Counted from the first letter of the stretch, positions 1 through 9,083 are shown. The stretch is 64,000 nt of DNA from an uncultured Bacteroidota bacterium (GCA_902786595.1 CADADB010000004.1:62001-126000); one strand, 5' to 3'. The notes: generated from the sequence alone by a model not told the origin. Made by a program: numbers and translations.

Positions 1-1
1 C

Positions 2-1795
2 GTGGTCGTCACCATGTCTATGGAAGACCAAGCCGCTGACGAATGGCGCAAAATCACCCGTGAGGCCGCCAATAACAGCACCAAGATGACCAACATCGCC
101 ATCGTGCTCGACCAGTTCGTCTATTCCGCACCTACCGTCCGCAGTGAAATTCCGAACGGCAACTCCGAAATCTCCGGTAACTTCACCATCGAAGAGGCCA
201 AGGACCTTGCCACCGTGCTGAACTCCGGTAACCTGGAAGCTGGTGTCAACATCGTCCAATCCGAAATCGTCGGTCCTACACTGGGTAAGGAATCCATCCG
301 TTCCGGTTTGCTCTCCTTCCTCGGTGCCTTCCTGTTAGTCATCATCTACATGTTCTTCTACTACAGCCGCGCCGGTCTGGTTGCTGACCTCGCCCTGTTG
401 ATGAACGTCTTCTTCATCATCGGCATTCTCGCCTCCATGGGTGCTGTCCTGACGCTGCCTGGTATCGCCGGTATCGTCCTGACCTTGGGTATGGCTGTTG
501 ACGCGAACGTGATTATATATGAACGCGTGCGCGAGGAAGTGCGCGCCGGCAAGGGTATGCGCGTGGCCATCGACGAAGGTTTCAAACATTCCTACTCCGC
601 TATCATCGACGGTAACGTCACCACCTTGATCACCGCTATCGTGCTGTACATCTTCGGTTCCGGTCCTATTCAAGGTTTCGCCACCACGTTGATCATCGGT
701 ATCTTGTCATCTTTGTTCACCGCCATCCTTGTGGCCCGCGTGATCATCGAGGCCCGTCTCAAGAGAGGCAAAGAGTTCTCTGTTGGTACTCCGCTTACCA
801 TCAACGCTTTCACCAACACCCATTTCGACTTCCTCAAGACCAGAAAGTTCTTCTATATCCTTTCAGGTTCTTTGATCATCATCTCCCTCATCTCTTTCTT
901 CACCCTCGGTCTGCAACCTGGCGTTGACTTCACCGGTGGCCGCAGCTACGTGGTGCGCTTCGACAAGGACGTTGTCACCAAGGATGTCCGTGAGGCGGTC
1001 ATCAAAGAATTCGGCGGTTCTCCCGAGGTCAAGACCTTCGGTAGCAACAACCAAGTCCGTATCGTGACCAACTACAAGATTGAGAGCAATGATGTGAAAG
1101 ACGACGCTCTTTGCGAAAAGAAACTCTACAACGCTTTGAAGGGCTTCTACGACAAGCAAGACCTCACCGAATACGACTTCACGCACCTGACCAACGATGT
1201 CCGTGGTATCCAGTCGTCATCGAAGATCCAGCCCACCGTCGCCCGCGAGCTGTTGCGCAACGCTTTCTGGGCAGTGCTGGCTTCCTTGGTGTTGATCTTC
1301 ATCTACATCGCCATCCGTTTCCGCAACTGGCAGTTCGGTATGGCCGGTGTCTTCGCCCTGTTCCACGACTCTTTCCTGACCATCGGTATGTTCTCCTTGT
1401 TCTACAAGGTGTTGCCGTTCACGATGGAAATCGACCAGAACTTCATCGCCGCTATCTTGACGGTGATCGGTTACTCCATCAACAACGTGGTGGTCATCTT
1501 CGACCGTGTGCGTGAGAACTTGGCTCTGTACCCGAAACGCAGCAACTACGCCAACTTCAACGCCGCTATCAACGGCACGTTGGGACGTAACGTGAACACC
1601 GCCGCCACCACCTTGGTCACCCTGTTGGTGATCTTCATCTTCGGCGGCGAGGTGATCCGCGGATTCGTGTTCGCCATGTTCGTCGGTATCGCGTTCGGTA
1701 CCTACTCCGGTATCTTCGTGTCCAACCCGTTGGCATACGACTTGCTCAAGCTGAACAAGAAAAAAGCCGGCCGCGAAGAAGAACCGAAAAAGTAA
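2..1795 (+). CDS. secDF: Protein translocase SecDF (fused SecD-SecF), 5' end outside window
   Basis: Proton-driven membrane partner of SecYEG that helps pull exported proteins out on the periplasmic side. The visible 597 residues cover the end of the SecD periplasmic region, the SecD membrane helices (about residues 100-255, with GMAVDANVIIYERVREE), then SecF starting near residue 265, its own periplasmic loop, and five helices with the mirrored motif SINNVVVIFDRVRENL. SecD and SecF are one chain, as is usual in Bacteroidetes. Family members are around 1000 residues, so roughly the first 400 are missing at the left edge. A strong terminator follows the stop codon. The identification is firm; the true start lies outside the window. 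Confidence 0.97.
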   Translation: MVVTMSMEDQAADEWRKITREAANNSTKMTNIAIVLDQFVYSAPTVRSEIPNGNSEISGNFTIEEAKDLATVLNSGNLEAGVNIVQSEIVGPTLGKESIRSGLLSFLGAFLLVIIYMFFYYSRAGLVADLALLMNVFFIIGILASMGAVLTLPGIAGIVLTLGMAVDANVIIYERVREEVRAGKGMRVAIDEGFKHSYSAIIDGNVTTLITAIVLYIFGSGPIQGFATTLIIGILSSLFTAILVARVIIEARLKRGKEFSVGTPLTINAFTNTHFDFLKTRKFFYILSGSLIIISLISFFTLGLQPGVDFTGGRSYVVRFDKDVVTKDVREAVIKEFGGSPEVKTFGSNNQVRIVTNYKIESNDVKDDALCEKKLYNALKGFYDKQDLTEYDFTHLTNDVRGIQSSSKIQPTVARELLRNAFWAVLASLVLIFIYIAIRFRNWQFGMAGVFALFHDSFLTIGMFSLFYKVLPFTMEIDQNFIAAILTVIGYSINNVVVIFDRVRENLALYPKRSNYANFNAAINGTLGRNVNTAATTLVTLLVIFIFGGEVIRGFVFAMFVGIAFGTYSGIFVSNPLAYDLLKLNKKKAGREEEPKK

Positions 1796-1820
1796 GTTCA
1801 TTTTAATTTAGATACTTTGA

Positions 1821-1847
1821 GGGGAGTCTTGCCGACTCCCCTTTTTT
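1821..1847 (+). terminator. Rho-independent terminator after secDF
   Basis: An 8-bp perfect stem, GGGGAGTC (1821-1828) with GACTCCCC (1834-1841), closes a 5-base loop and is followed by six T. It lies 26 bases after the secDF stop. Confidence 0.9.
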
Positions 1848-1891
1848 ATCGGCGAATTTTGCGAATTAGACGAATTACCGATCCAATTTTT

Positions 1892-1978
1892 CTTCATCAT
1901 TCTACATTCTAAATTCTACATTCTACATTCAGCATTCATCATTCTACATTCTTCATTCTTCATTCTACATTCATCATT
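1892..1978. repeat. Degenerate 7-base tandem array, word ATTCTAC
   Basis: About twelve consecutive heptamers of the form ATTC(T/A)(A/T)C fill the space between the secDF terminator and the ricT promoter. Variants include ATTCTAA, ATTCAGC, ATTCATC and ATTCTTC. The same word reappears at 15801-15824. See the findings on heptamer arrays. Confidence 0.85.
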
Positions 1979-1988
1979 AAAAAAATCG

Positions 1989-1996
1989 TATCTTTG
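1989..1996 (+). promoter_or_regulatory. Bacteroidetes -7 box (TATCTTTG) for ricT
   Basis: TATCTTTG followed by CC lies 19 bases before the ricT start. It matches the TAnnTTTG element of the Bacteroidetes primary sigma factor. The -33 element is not clear, because the upstream DNA is the heptamer array. Confidence 0.7.
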
Positions 1997-2015
1997 CCGC
2001 TTAATTACTTTTGAA

Positions 2016-3602
2016 ATGAGAAACGACAACAATAGACGAAGAAACCACCGCAGAAACGACGGTGACGAACCTCAGAAAGAGCCCCAAACGAATGTAAATA
2101 TAACTGACAATAAGAACGTTGAGGAAACTAAATCCAAGAAATTAGAGCAATCCGACACGACTCAAACTACTGTTTCGCAAGAGAAGGAAAAAGGCGCAGA
2201 GAAAGAGCAAAACGCGGGCAACAACCGCAACCGCAAAGACAATAATCGCCGCCGCGAGAAAAACAAGGCCAAAGGCGAACGGCTGCTGAAAGATCCCTCC
2301 CTCGACCACTCCGACGATGAGAAAGAGGAAGACCGTGAGTATTTCGACACGATGACCGCTGAGGAATTGGAAGAGGCGACCAAGAGTCTGCGGCGGAAGA
2401 CCGCTGCCATCGACAAACAGGATCTTGAAAGCAACGTCCCGTCTCAAGGTGAAGACTGGGAGCAATATCTCGACATTGACATCCGCACAGGTGTATCGCA
2501 CGAGGCCGGCCAAATTGCCGCGAACATATTCCACACACGTGGATTGAAAAACCTGCCCAATCCGGAACATGCCCACTGCTCACAATACCAATACAGTTCC
2601 TGCAAGCTGCCCTCCATGAACTGGATGGACAGTCTCGAAATCGGGTTAGAGCATCTGGAGTTCCCCATCGCGGAAGTTCGATTCAAAAACAGCCACAAAG
2701 ACTTCTTCCTCCTGCCACCCAACATCACCTTCAAAGTGGGCGACATCGTGGCAGTGGAGGCCAACACCGGCCACGATATCGGCATTGTTTCCATGCTCGG
2801 TTTGCAGGTGCAGCGGCAGATGCAGGCCAAGCACGTGAAGCCCGAAGATGTCACGAAGAAACTCTATCGGCATGCCCGTTACGCTGACATCGAAGAGTGG
2901 ATCGCCACCGTTGATAAGGAGTACGCCACCATGCTCTCCTCGCGCTACACAGCTTGGGACCTCGACCTGAAGATGAAGGTCAACGATGTGGAGTACCAAG
3001 GCGACGGCACGAAAGCCATCTTCTACTATTCTGCCGAGGAGCGTGTGGATTTCCGCGAGCTGATTAAAATCCTGGCCGAGCAGTTCCACATCCGTATCGA
3101 GATGCGGCAGATCGGCGTGCGACAAGAGGCGGCACGCTTAGGGGGTATCGGTTCCTGCGGCCGCGAACTCTGCTGCTCACAGTGGCTCACCAATTTCCAG
3201 TCCGTCTCCACCAACACCGCCCGCACCCAGCAGCTCTCCCTCAATCCACAGAAACTGGCAGGCATGTGTGGCAAACTCAAATGCTGCCTCAACTTCGAAC
3301 AGGAGACTTACCAACGAGAACTCAAAGAATTCCCTGCCCCGAATGTGGTGCTGAAGACCCAGAAAGGAAAGGGTATATACAATAAAATCGACATCTTCAA
3401 GAAGCTGGTCTGGTATGCCTACCAAGACGACCCCAACAACCTCTTTTCCATCCCGCTTGACCGAGTGAAACAGATCATCAAGATGAACGAACAGGGCAAA
3501 ATGCCCGAGAATCTGGAGAGTTTCGCCGTCGTTAACCAGAAGAAGATGGAGGAAAGCGGAAATGTCAGCGCTGAAGAACTTAAACACATTGCAGACTCCT
3601 AA
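2016..3602 (+). CDS. ricT: PSP1-domain protein, RicT/YaaT family
   Basis: A 528-residue protein. Residues 1-120 are a charged, low-complexity lysine/glutamate/asparagine region. From about residue 200 comes the PSP1 C-terminal domain, with the cysteine signature GSCGRELCCSQWL and then GMCGKLKCCLNFE near residues 375-425. In Bacillus the homologue RicT (YaaT) forms a complex with RicA and RicF that carries iron-sulfur clusters and affects RNA processing; the role in Bacteroidetes is not established. The gene stops 4 bases before gldH, which suggests co-transcription. The start is set by the -7 box 19 bases upstream. The long charged N-terminus goes beyond the core family domain. Confidence 0.9.
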   Translation: MRNDNNRRRNHRRNDGDEPQKEPQTNVNITDNKNVEETKSKKLEQSDTTQTTVSQEKEKGAEKEQNAGNNRNRKDNNRRREKNKAKGERLLKDPSLDHSDDEKEEDREYFDTMTAEELEEATKSLRRKTAAIDKQDLESNVPSQGEDWEQYLDIDIRTGVSHEAGQIAANIFHTRGLKNLPNPEHAHCSQYQYSSCKLPSMNWMDSLEIGLEHLEFPIAEVRFKNSHKDFFLLPPNITFKVGDIVAVEANTGHDIGIVSMLGLQVQRQMQAKHVKPEDVTKKLYRHARYADIEEWIATVDKEYATMLSSRYTAWDLDLKMKVNDVEYQGDGTKAIFYYSAEERVDFRELIKILAEQFHIRIEMRQIGVRQEAARLGGIGSCGRELCCSQWLTNFQSVSTNTARTQQLSLNPQKLAGMCGKLKCCLNFEQETYQRELKEFPAPNVVLKTQKGKGIYNKIDIFKKLVWYAYQDDPNNLFSIPLDRVKQIIKMNEQGKMPENLESFAVVNQKKMEESGNVSAEELKHIADS

Positions 3603-3606
3603 CCCC

Positions 3607-4089
3607 ATGAAACGCATCTCATTCATCATTGCCTGCATTGCGCTACTCTTTTGCAGCTGCAACACAAAAACCTACTACAGCGAGGTCAAAACGATACCGC
3701 AAGAGAAATGGGCGGTTGACAAGCCGTTATATTTCAAGATGAACATCGAAGACTCGATGCAATACTACAACATGTACTTCCTGATCCGCAACACCACTGA
3801 CTTCGAGACGCAGAACTTCTACGCCTTCATGCGGACGAAGTACCCAGACGGCCACACCGAGCAAGACACATTAGGGTTCATCCTCTGCGACAAGTTCGGC
3901 AACTGGACTGGTCACGGTCAGGGCCGCCTTAAAGACAACAAGTTCCTGTTCCAGCCGAAGGTCCGATTCCCCCGTAACGGCGAATATATCTTCACCGTCA
4001 CTCACGGCATGAGAACCGACGAGGTGGAGGGGATTGAGAGTTTCGGGATTGTGCTGGAAAGGTTTGAGGAGAATGGGTCGGCGAATTAA
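3607..4089 (+). CDS. gldH: Gliding motility lipoprotein GldH
   Basis: A 160-residue lipoprotein. The start chosen is MKRISFIIACIALLFCSC, because it gives a proper type II signal peptide with a lipobox cysteine at residue 16 or 18. A longer reading from 3562 would run inside the end of ricT. The body (residues 30-155) has the GldH pattern: FRMN-type beta strands, FETQNFYAFMRTKYPDG, and GRLKDNKFLFQPKVRFP. GldH is needed for gliding, and several Gld proteins are parts of type IX secretion. This fits the secreted proteins at 29993 and 38099. The gene starts 4 bases after ricT. It could serve secretion rather than movement. Confidence 0.88.
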   Translation: MKRISFIIACIALLFCSCNTKTYYSEVKTIPQEKWAVDKPLYFKMNIEDSMQYYNMYFLIRNTTDFETQNFYAFMRTKYPDGHTEQDTLGFILCDKFGNWTGHGQGRLKDNKFLFQPKVRFPRNGEYIFTVTHGMRTDEVEGIESFGIVLERFEENGSAN

Positions 4090-4110
4090 AATGAATTTTG
4101 CGAAATATGT

Positions 4111-4168
4111 AATGATACGATGAATGGCGATGAATGAACGATGAAAACGATAAAAACGATGAAAACAA
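4111..4168. repeat. Degenerate tandem array, word CGATGAA/CGATAAAAA, running into a start codon
   Basis: Repeats of ACGATGAA-type words start in the intergenic space and continue through the candidate ATG codons at 4141 and 4159. The first residues of the next protein (MKTIKTMKT) are therefore a translation of the array. Confidence 0.75.
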
Positions 4169-5499
4169 ATTACCCAATCATTTCATGGTCCACGAATAAC
4201 GAGGATGTCACACCACCGCAGTCCGGCCGTTCCGGCATCCATGATTTTTCCGATGATTATTTTTTCAATATTTTGAAAAACAGCGGGTTGAACACCATTT
4301 TGCGTCGTGACTGCCATTTGGATGTCCCTTGTCGCGCCATTCCTTACGAACCCGCGATGGCTTTGGTGGACGAGGTCAACAATATTTTCATTGACGTGGA
4401 GATTGACGCACCGTATCACAGCTGGTACCGTTTCCCGATGCACTACACGGAAGGCAAGGATGCTGTGCGCGACCGCTGGTTCAACGACTGTGGATGGACA
4501 GTGGTGCGGTTCAGTGAACGTCAAGTGCGCCAACAACCAGACGCATGTGTGGAGCTGCTCAGGAGGATTGTTGACACATTGAAAGGGGAATCCGAGGTTC
4601 TTGACGAAATCGTGCAGCCAGAACAGCGCTGGACGCAGAAAGAGGCGGTGGAGATGGAGAAAGAGCTGTCTCGCGAGAAGCTCCTGCAGATCCAGTCGTT
4701 CGGGCAGCCCGAGTTCCTTCCCGAACTGCGCGAGAAGGTGGCTGAGAACGATTCCCGGTCCTGCAAATCCGTCCACCCCGACATTGTCTTCAACGAAGCT
4801 TCGCATACGTATGCCGACGCCCGCAACCAGACCGGCACGGCAGACTACACCTCCGTGACCACTCTTATTGAGAAATTCTTTCCTTACTTTGATGAGGAGG
4901 CCTACATCGAGCACTTTATGGCCGAATCGGGGAAGAGCCGTGAAGAGGTCGTCCGCAAGATGCTTGAGCCCTCCGAGCGCGGCACGTTCATGCACCAGCA
5001 AATCGAATATTTCCTGAAAGGGAAACCCCACGAAGAGGATTTCAAGGAATTCCAGCTCTTCCTTAAGTTCCATGAAGAGCAGATTCTCAAGCGCGGGCTC
5101 GAATTTTACGATGCGGAGAAGATCGTCACGCTCCCGCAGTACGGCATCGCCGGCACGGTGGATGCGCTCTTCCGCAAGCCCGACGGCAACTTCGTGATGG
5201 TGGATTGGAAGCGCAGCAAGAACCTCATCATCGACGGCTACCCCAAGAAATACGGCACCGGCCGCGGCCTCTCCATCCTCTCCCACCTCGACAACTCCAG
5301 CTACTACCACTACGAGCTCCAGCAGAGCTTCTACAAATACATCCTTGAAACCGAATATGGCATGAAAATCTCCTCCATGATTCTCTGCGTGCTACATCCG
5401 GAATACGACCGGTACTACACGATTAAGCTTTCCGACTACCGCGTTCAGGAGGTTCGTGAAATGGTTGCCGCGCTTATTTCTTTAAGTATCTCGCAATAG
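4141..5499 (+). CDS. Two-domain PD-(D/E)XK nuclease (Vsr/DUF559-like N-terminus, RecB-like C-terminus)
   Basis: A 452-residue protein with two separate nuclease-type folds. Residues about 40-150 look like a Vsr/DUF559-type restriction fold: IFIDVEIDAPYH, then RDRWFNDCGWTVVRFSERQV. Residues about 225-450 have the RecB/Cas4 pattern: RGTFMHQQIEYF (conserved His), GIAGTVDALF (Asp), VMVDWKRSK (D-x-K) and YELQQSFYKYIL (QxxxY). An SF1 helicase follows after 89 bases, so the pair may act together on DNA ends, in repair or phage defence; this is inference. The start is uncertain (4141 or 4159) because a repeat array covers this region. The stop TAG is the first triplet of the next array. Confidence 0.75.
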   Translation: MKTIKTMKTNYPIISWSTNNEDVTPPQSGRSGIHDFSDDYFFNILKNSGLNTILRRDCHLDVPCRAIPYEPAMALVDEVNNIFIDVEIDAPYHSWYRFPMHYTEGKDAVRDRWFNDCGWTVVRFSERQVRQQPDACVELLRRIVDTLKGESEVLDEIVQPEQRWTQKEAVEMEKELSREKLLQIQSFGQPEFLPELREKVAENDSRSCKSVHPDIVFNEASHTYADARNQTGTADYTSVTTLIEKFFPYFDEEAYIEHFMAESGKSREEVVRKMLEPSERGTFMHQQIEYFLKGKPHEEDFKEFQLFLKFHEEQILKRGLEFYDAEKIVTLPQYGIAGTVDALFRKPDGNFVMVDWKRSKNLIIDGYPKKYGTGRGLSILSHLDNSSYYHYELQQSFYKYILETEYGMKISSMILCVLHPEYDRYYTIKLSDYRVQEVREMVAALISLSISQ

Positions 5500-5556
5500 G
5501 CAATAGGCAATAGGCAACAGGCATGCCTTTTGCCTTTTACCTTTTGCCTTTTGCCT
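5494..5556. repeat. Two-part 7-base array: TAGGCAA copies then GCCTTTT copies
   Basis: About four TAGGCAA-type heptamers, the first of which supplies the stop codon of the nuclease gene, are followed by about five GCCTTTT heptamers. The two halves are roughly reverse complements, so the transcript could fold back as an imperfect hairpin. Confidence 0.85.
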
Positions 5557-5588
5557 AATAATAACAACACACGCTAAAACTTACAATT

Positions 5589-7418
5589 ATGACACACTTT
5601 CTCGACCAGCTTTCCGACGCCATCGACATCCAGCAGCAACGGCAGGATCAGGAATACAACGAACTGATGGAACGGCCGTTGCGCGAGCGCGTGAGCCGGG
5701 GCTATACGATGACTAATCTGCACGCGGAGTTCGAGTTCTACGACGGGGCACCCTCGCGCTTCGTGACCGCTCCGACCGGCACCCTACGCTACATCAGCCG
5801 CGTGCACATCCACTGCGACTACAACATCTCCAAATTCCGCGAGGGCACGCAGGTGCGGCTCAGTCACGGCCCGCACTCTTTCATCATGGAGATCGAACAG
5901 GACGATGTGAACGACTTCGTGCTGCGCTCCAGCAGTTACGAATACCAACACAACATGCTGGATATCACTTCCCACCCACACGACGGCTGGGAAGTGAATG
6001 CTATAAACTCCAACATCACACAGAGACTGCTCCGCGCCACGTGGGAGAACCTCTACGGCAACCCCGACTACTGCGAGCACCTCGAACGTTTCCTCACCGG
6101 ACAGTTCCACAACCAGTACCGCGAATCGCCGTCACCGGACTGCGGCAACCCTTCGCAGAACGAAGCCATCCGCAAGTCCTTCGTTTGCAGCTATTTCCAT
6201 CTGATCCAAGGGCCGCCGGGCACAGGCAAGACCTTCACCATCGCGAAAATCGTCTATTACCTGATGAAAATGGGTAAGAAGGTCTTCGTGACCGCACCCA
6301 CTCACACCGCCATCAACAACTGCCTCAACGCCATCGCCAACGAACTGCAGGAAAAAAGTATGGTGGTGAAAGTCGGGGAGCGGCATCAGGCGGACGAAAT
6401 CGTGAACAATCCGCACATCACACGAAAAAAGTCGCTAAAATGTTACGAATACAAGCACGATCAAGAGCTCTCGCAGGATGGATTCGTGGTGGGCGGCACC
6501 CCTTTCGCCCTCTGCGCGCCCGCGTCCAAAAAGCTGGACGGCTGGCTCTTCGACTACGTGATTGTGGATGAGGCGGCGCAAATGAGCATCCCGCTCGCGC
6601 TACCCGCCATCATGCGCGGCTCGCGGCTCATCTTCGTCGGCGACCACCAACAGCTCGACCCCATCGTGCCGCAGGACACCGGCAACCGCTTCTTCGACGG
6701 CAGCATCTTCAAATTGCTCGCCGACCTCTACCCGCAAGACATCACCCTGCTGGACCAGTCGTACCGCCTCAACGAAAACCTGATCAGCATCCCTAACCAG
6801 CTGTTCTACAGCGGACGCATTGCCGCAAAACACGCGCTGCAGCAGCCCTATACCGATTTTGACTGCCCCGCCGCGCCGCAAATCGTCAGGCACCCCTCTA
6901 ACGAGTTGTTAGTCATTCATCACGAATTCGACTCGCTCGGCCGTTCCCCCTACGAGTCCACCCTTACCGCCGACATTGTGACCGACCTGCTACGCAACGG
7001 TGTACCAGTCAACGAGATTGGCATCATGAGTCCCTACCGGGCGCAGATCCGCGAAATCAGACGGGCGTTGTTGGAAAAGGCCGGCGCGGAAATAGCGCAA
7101 ACCATCTTCGTCGATACGGTGGAACGGATGCAAGGACAGGAAAAAGACTACATTATATATAGCATGTCCAATTCCAATCCTGCGGAGGTGGAAGACCATC
7201 TGGAGTTTTTCTACAGTCCGAACCGACTGAACGTGGCCCTCACCCGCGCCCGAGTGAAATGCGTGGTGCTCGCCAACGAGAAGATATTCAAGTACTGCGA
7301 GGAGCTGAAACAGAATCCGAATACTCCCCCTCCTTTACGCCACGGCACGGAAATATTCTTGCAATACTACAAAACGGCCACGAAATTGGAGATGATTACC
7401 GAAGAAGAGGATTGGTAG
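5589..7418 (+). CDS. Superfamily 1 helicase, UPF1/Dna2-like (AAA_11/AAA_12)
   Basis: A 609-residue DNA/RNA helicase with all SF1 motifs in order: Walker A GPPGTGKT (about residue 210), DEAAQMS (about 325), GDHQQLDP (motif III), QSYRLNE (motif IV), TVERMQGQEKDYIIYS (motif V) and NVALTRARVKCVV (motif VI). The first 190 residues form an accessory domain that I do not recognise. Relatives include UPF1, SETX and the helicase part of Dna2. The preceding gene encodes a RecB-like nuclease, so together they resemble the nuclease-plus-helicase pairing of Dna2 or AddAB, split over two chains. The role is uncertain: replication repair or defence are both possible. Confidence 0.88.
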   Translation: MTHFLDQLSDAIDIQQQRQDQEYNELMERPLRERVSRGYTMTNLHAEFEFYDGAPSRFVTAPTGTLRYISRVHIHCDYNISKFREGTQVRLSHGPHSFIMEIEQDDVNDFVLRSSSYEYQHNMLDITSHPHDGWEVNAINSNITQRLLRATWENLYGNPDYCEHLERFLTGQFHNQYRESPSPDCGNPSQNEAIRKSFVCSYFHLIQGPPGTGKTFTIAKIVYYLMKMGKKVFVTAPTHTAINNCLNAIANELQEKSMVVKVGERHQADEIVNNPHITRKKSLKCYEYKHDQELSQDGFVVGGTPFALCAPASKKLDGWLFDYVIVDEAAQMSIPLALPAIMRGSRLIFVGDHQQLDPIVPQDTGNRFFDGSIFKLLADLYPQDITLLDQSYRLNENLISIPNQLFYSGRIAAKHALQQPYTDFDCPAAPQIVRHPSNELLVIHHEFDSLGRSPYESTLTADIVTDLLRNGVPVNEIGIMSPYRAQIREIRRALLEKAGAEIAQTIFVDTVERMQGQEKDYIIYSMSNSNPAEVEDHLEFFYSPNRLNVALTRARVKCVVLANEKIFKYCEELKQNPNTPPPLRHGTEIFLQYYKTATKLEMITEEEDW

Positions 7419-7440
7419 GGACACAAAATATCTCACCTCT

Positions 7441-7484
7441 GCCTTGCGCCTTGAACTTTGAACTTTGACCCTTGAAGTTTGAAC
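7441..7484. repeat. Degenerate 7-base array, word ACTTTGA
   Basis: About six heptamers of the form NNNTTGA (CCTTGA, ACTTTGA, AGTTTGA) lie between the helicase stop and the efp -7 box. One of them may double as the -33 element. Confidence 0.75.
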
Positions 7485-7503
7485 AAAAAAAATTGTATCT
7501 TTG
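7472..7503 (+). promoter_or_regulatory. Promoter of efp-lpxD
   Basis: TATCTTTG at 7496-7503 matches the Bacteroidetes -7 box. TTG at 7472-7474, 21 bases upstream, can serve as the -33 element. The efp start is 33 bases downstream. Confidence 0.75.
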
Positions 7504-7536
7504 CAGCCGATTTTTTCTAACTAAAAAACCAATTGT

Positions 7537-8106
7537 ATGGCAACAACTGCTGATTTTAAGAACGGCCTCTGTATTGTTCACAACAACGAGATTTGGTCAA
7601 TCGTGGAATTCCTGCACGTGAAACCCGGCAAGGGCAACACATTTGTCCGCACGAAACTCAAAAACCTCAAAAACGGTAGAGTTCAGGAGTTCAGATTCGA
7701 CGCCGGCGTCAAGATTGACCTTGCCCGTGTGGAGCGCCGACCATACCAATTCCTCTATAAGGAAGGCGATACCACCTACATTTTCATGCACACCGAAACC
7801 TACGAGCAACTTCCTATCGAGAAGGATCTTATCAACAACCCCGACCTGCTCAAGGAAGGCCAAGAGGTGGAAATCAACTACGACACGGATTCCGACACTC
7901 CGCTCACCTGCGAACTTCCTCCGTTTGTTGACCTGGAAGTCATCGAGGCCGATCCCGGCGTGAAGGGCGACACCGCCACCAACTCCCTCAAGCGTGCTGT
8001 GGTGGAAACCGGCGCAGATGTCTATGTTCCCCTTTTCATCAATGTGGGTGAGAAAATCAAAGTCGACACCCGCACCAACAAGTATTCTGAACGCGTCAAG
8101 GAATAA
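7537..8106 (+). CDS. efp: Elongation factor P
   Basis: A 189-residue EF-P of normal length. It enters the ribosome E site and relieves stalling at polyproline. The N-terminal KOW-like domain carries LHVKPGKGNTFVRTKLKNL; the lysine in PGKGN is the position that is modified in other bacteria. Two OB domains follow, with the C-terminal signature GDTATNSLKRAVVETGADVYVPLFIN. The start ATG lies 33 bases after a good -7 box. lpxD follows after 11 bases and is probably co-transcribed. Confidence 0.97.
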   Translation: MATTADFKNGLCIVHNNEIWSIVEFLHVKPGKGNTFVRTKLKNLKNGRVQEFRFDAGVKIDLARVERRPYQFLYKEGDTTYIFMHTETYEQLPIEKDLINNPDLLKEGQEVEINYDTDSDTPLTCELPPFVDLEVIEADPGVKGDTATNSLKRAVVETGADVYVPLFINVGEKIKVDTRTNKYSERVKE

Positions 8107-8117
8107 GCGTTATCCGC

Positions 8118-9080
8118 ATGATTCTGCGTCAGTCGCTTAGCATCGACGAATTAATTCAACTGATTGGTCATCCCGTTGCCGTTAAGGGTGATTCCACTCT
8201 TAAGGTGACGGGAATCAATGAGTTGCACTCTATCCGCAAAGGGGATCTCACTTTTGTGGACAACGAGAAGTATTACCTTCGAATCCTGCAAAGCGAGGCA
8301 TCCGCAATCCTCATCAACAGTGCGGAAGTGGAATGCCCTGCCGGTAAGGTTTTGCTTGTTTCTGAGGATCCGCTCCGCGACTATCTTGCTGTCGTGGAGC
8401 ATTTTGTACATTTCACACCGCAAAACACCCCCATCCATCCAAGCGCCGTCATCGGTGAGGGTACAATCATACAGCCGTTGGTTTTCATCGGCGAGAATGT
8501 CCGCATCGGCAAGAACTGCATCATCCACTCCAACGTGAGCATTTATGCCGACACCGTCATCGGCGACAACGTGATCATCCATTCGAACAGCACCATCGGA
8601 GCGGATGCCTGCTATTTCCAGAAACGTCCTGACGGCTGGGTGAAGCTGACCTCGTGCGGTGACACCTACATCGGCAACAACGTGGAAATCGGCTGCAACT
8701 GTTGCATCGACCGCGGCGTTACCGGCACCACCTACATTGGTGATGGCTGCATTTTCGACAACCTGGTGCAAGTGGGTCACGACACGCACATCGGCAAGCG
8801 CACGCTCTTGGGCGCGCAGTGCGGTGTGGCGGGTTGCACCTATATCGACGACGACTGCAAAATCTGGGCCAAAGCCGCCGTCAACAAAGACCTCTACATC
8901 GCCAAAGGCACGGTGCTGCTGGCCTTGTCGGCCATCGACAAAGACGTCAAGGAGGAGGGCAGAACCCTCTTCGGGATGCCTGCCGGTGACGCCACGGCAA
9001 AATGGCGCGAGATGGCGATGATGCGCAAGCTGCCGGATTTGTTCCGGGAATTGGAGGAGATTAAGAAACGATTACCGTAA
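8118..9080 (+). CDS. lpxD: UDP-3-O-acylglucosamine N-acyltransferase LpxD
   Basis: Adds the second acyl chain to UDP-3-O-acyl-glucosamine in lipid A synthesis, at the cytoplasm-membrane face. The 320-residue chain has the LpxD N-terminal uridine-binding domain (about residues 1-100) and then a left-handed beta helix of hexapeptide repeats (IGENVRIGKNCIIHSNVSIY and similar). The catalytic-histidine region is VQVGHDTHIGKRTLLGAQCGVAG. It lies 11 bases after efp. A mobile-type palindrome starts 4 bases after the stop codon. Confidence 0.93.
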   Translation: MILRQSLSIDELIQLIGHPVAVKGDSTLKVTGINELHSIRKGDLTFVDNEKYYLRILQSEASAILINSAEVECPAGKVLLVSEDPLRDYLAVVEHFVHFTPQNTPIHPSAVIGEGTIIQPLVFIGENVRIGKNCIIHSNVSIYADTVIGDNVIIHSNSTIGADACYFQKRPDGWVKLTSCGDTYIGNNVEIGCNCCIDRGVTGTTYIGDGCIFDNLVQVGHDTHIGKRTLLGAQCGVAGCTYIDDDCKIWAKAAVNKDLYIAKGTVLLALSAIDKDVKEEGRTLFGMPAGDATAKWREMAMMRKLPDLFRELEEIKKRLP

Positions 9081-9083
9081 CCT

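Noticed and set aside
4183-5310. Open frame of 375 codons on the minus strand opposite the nuclease gene
   Set aside because: Antisense shadow; rich in His and Val as expected from reverse reading of Asp/Glu/Asn codons.
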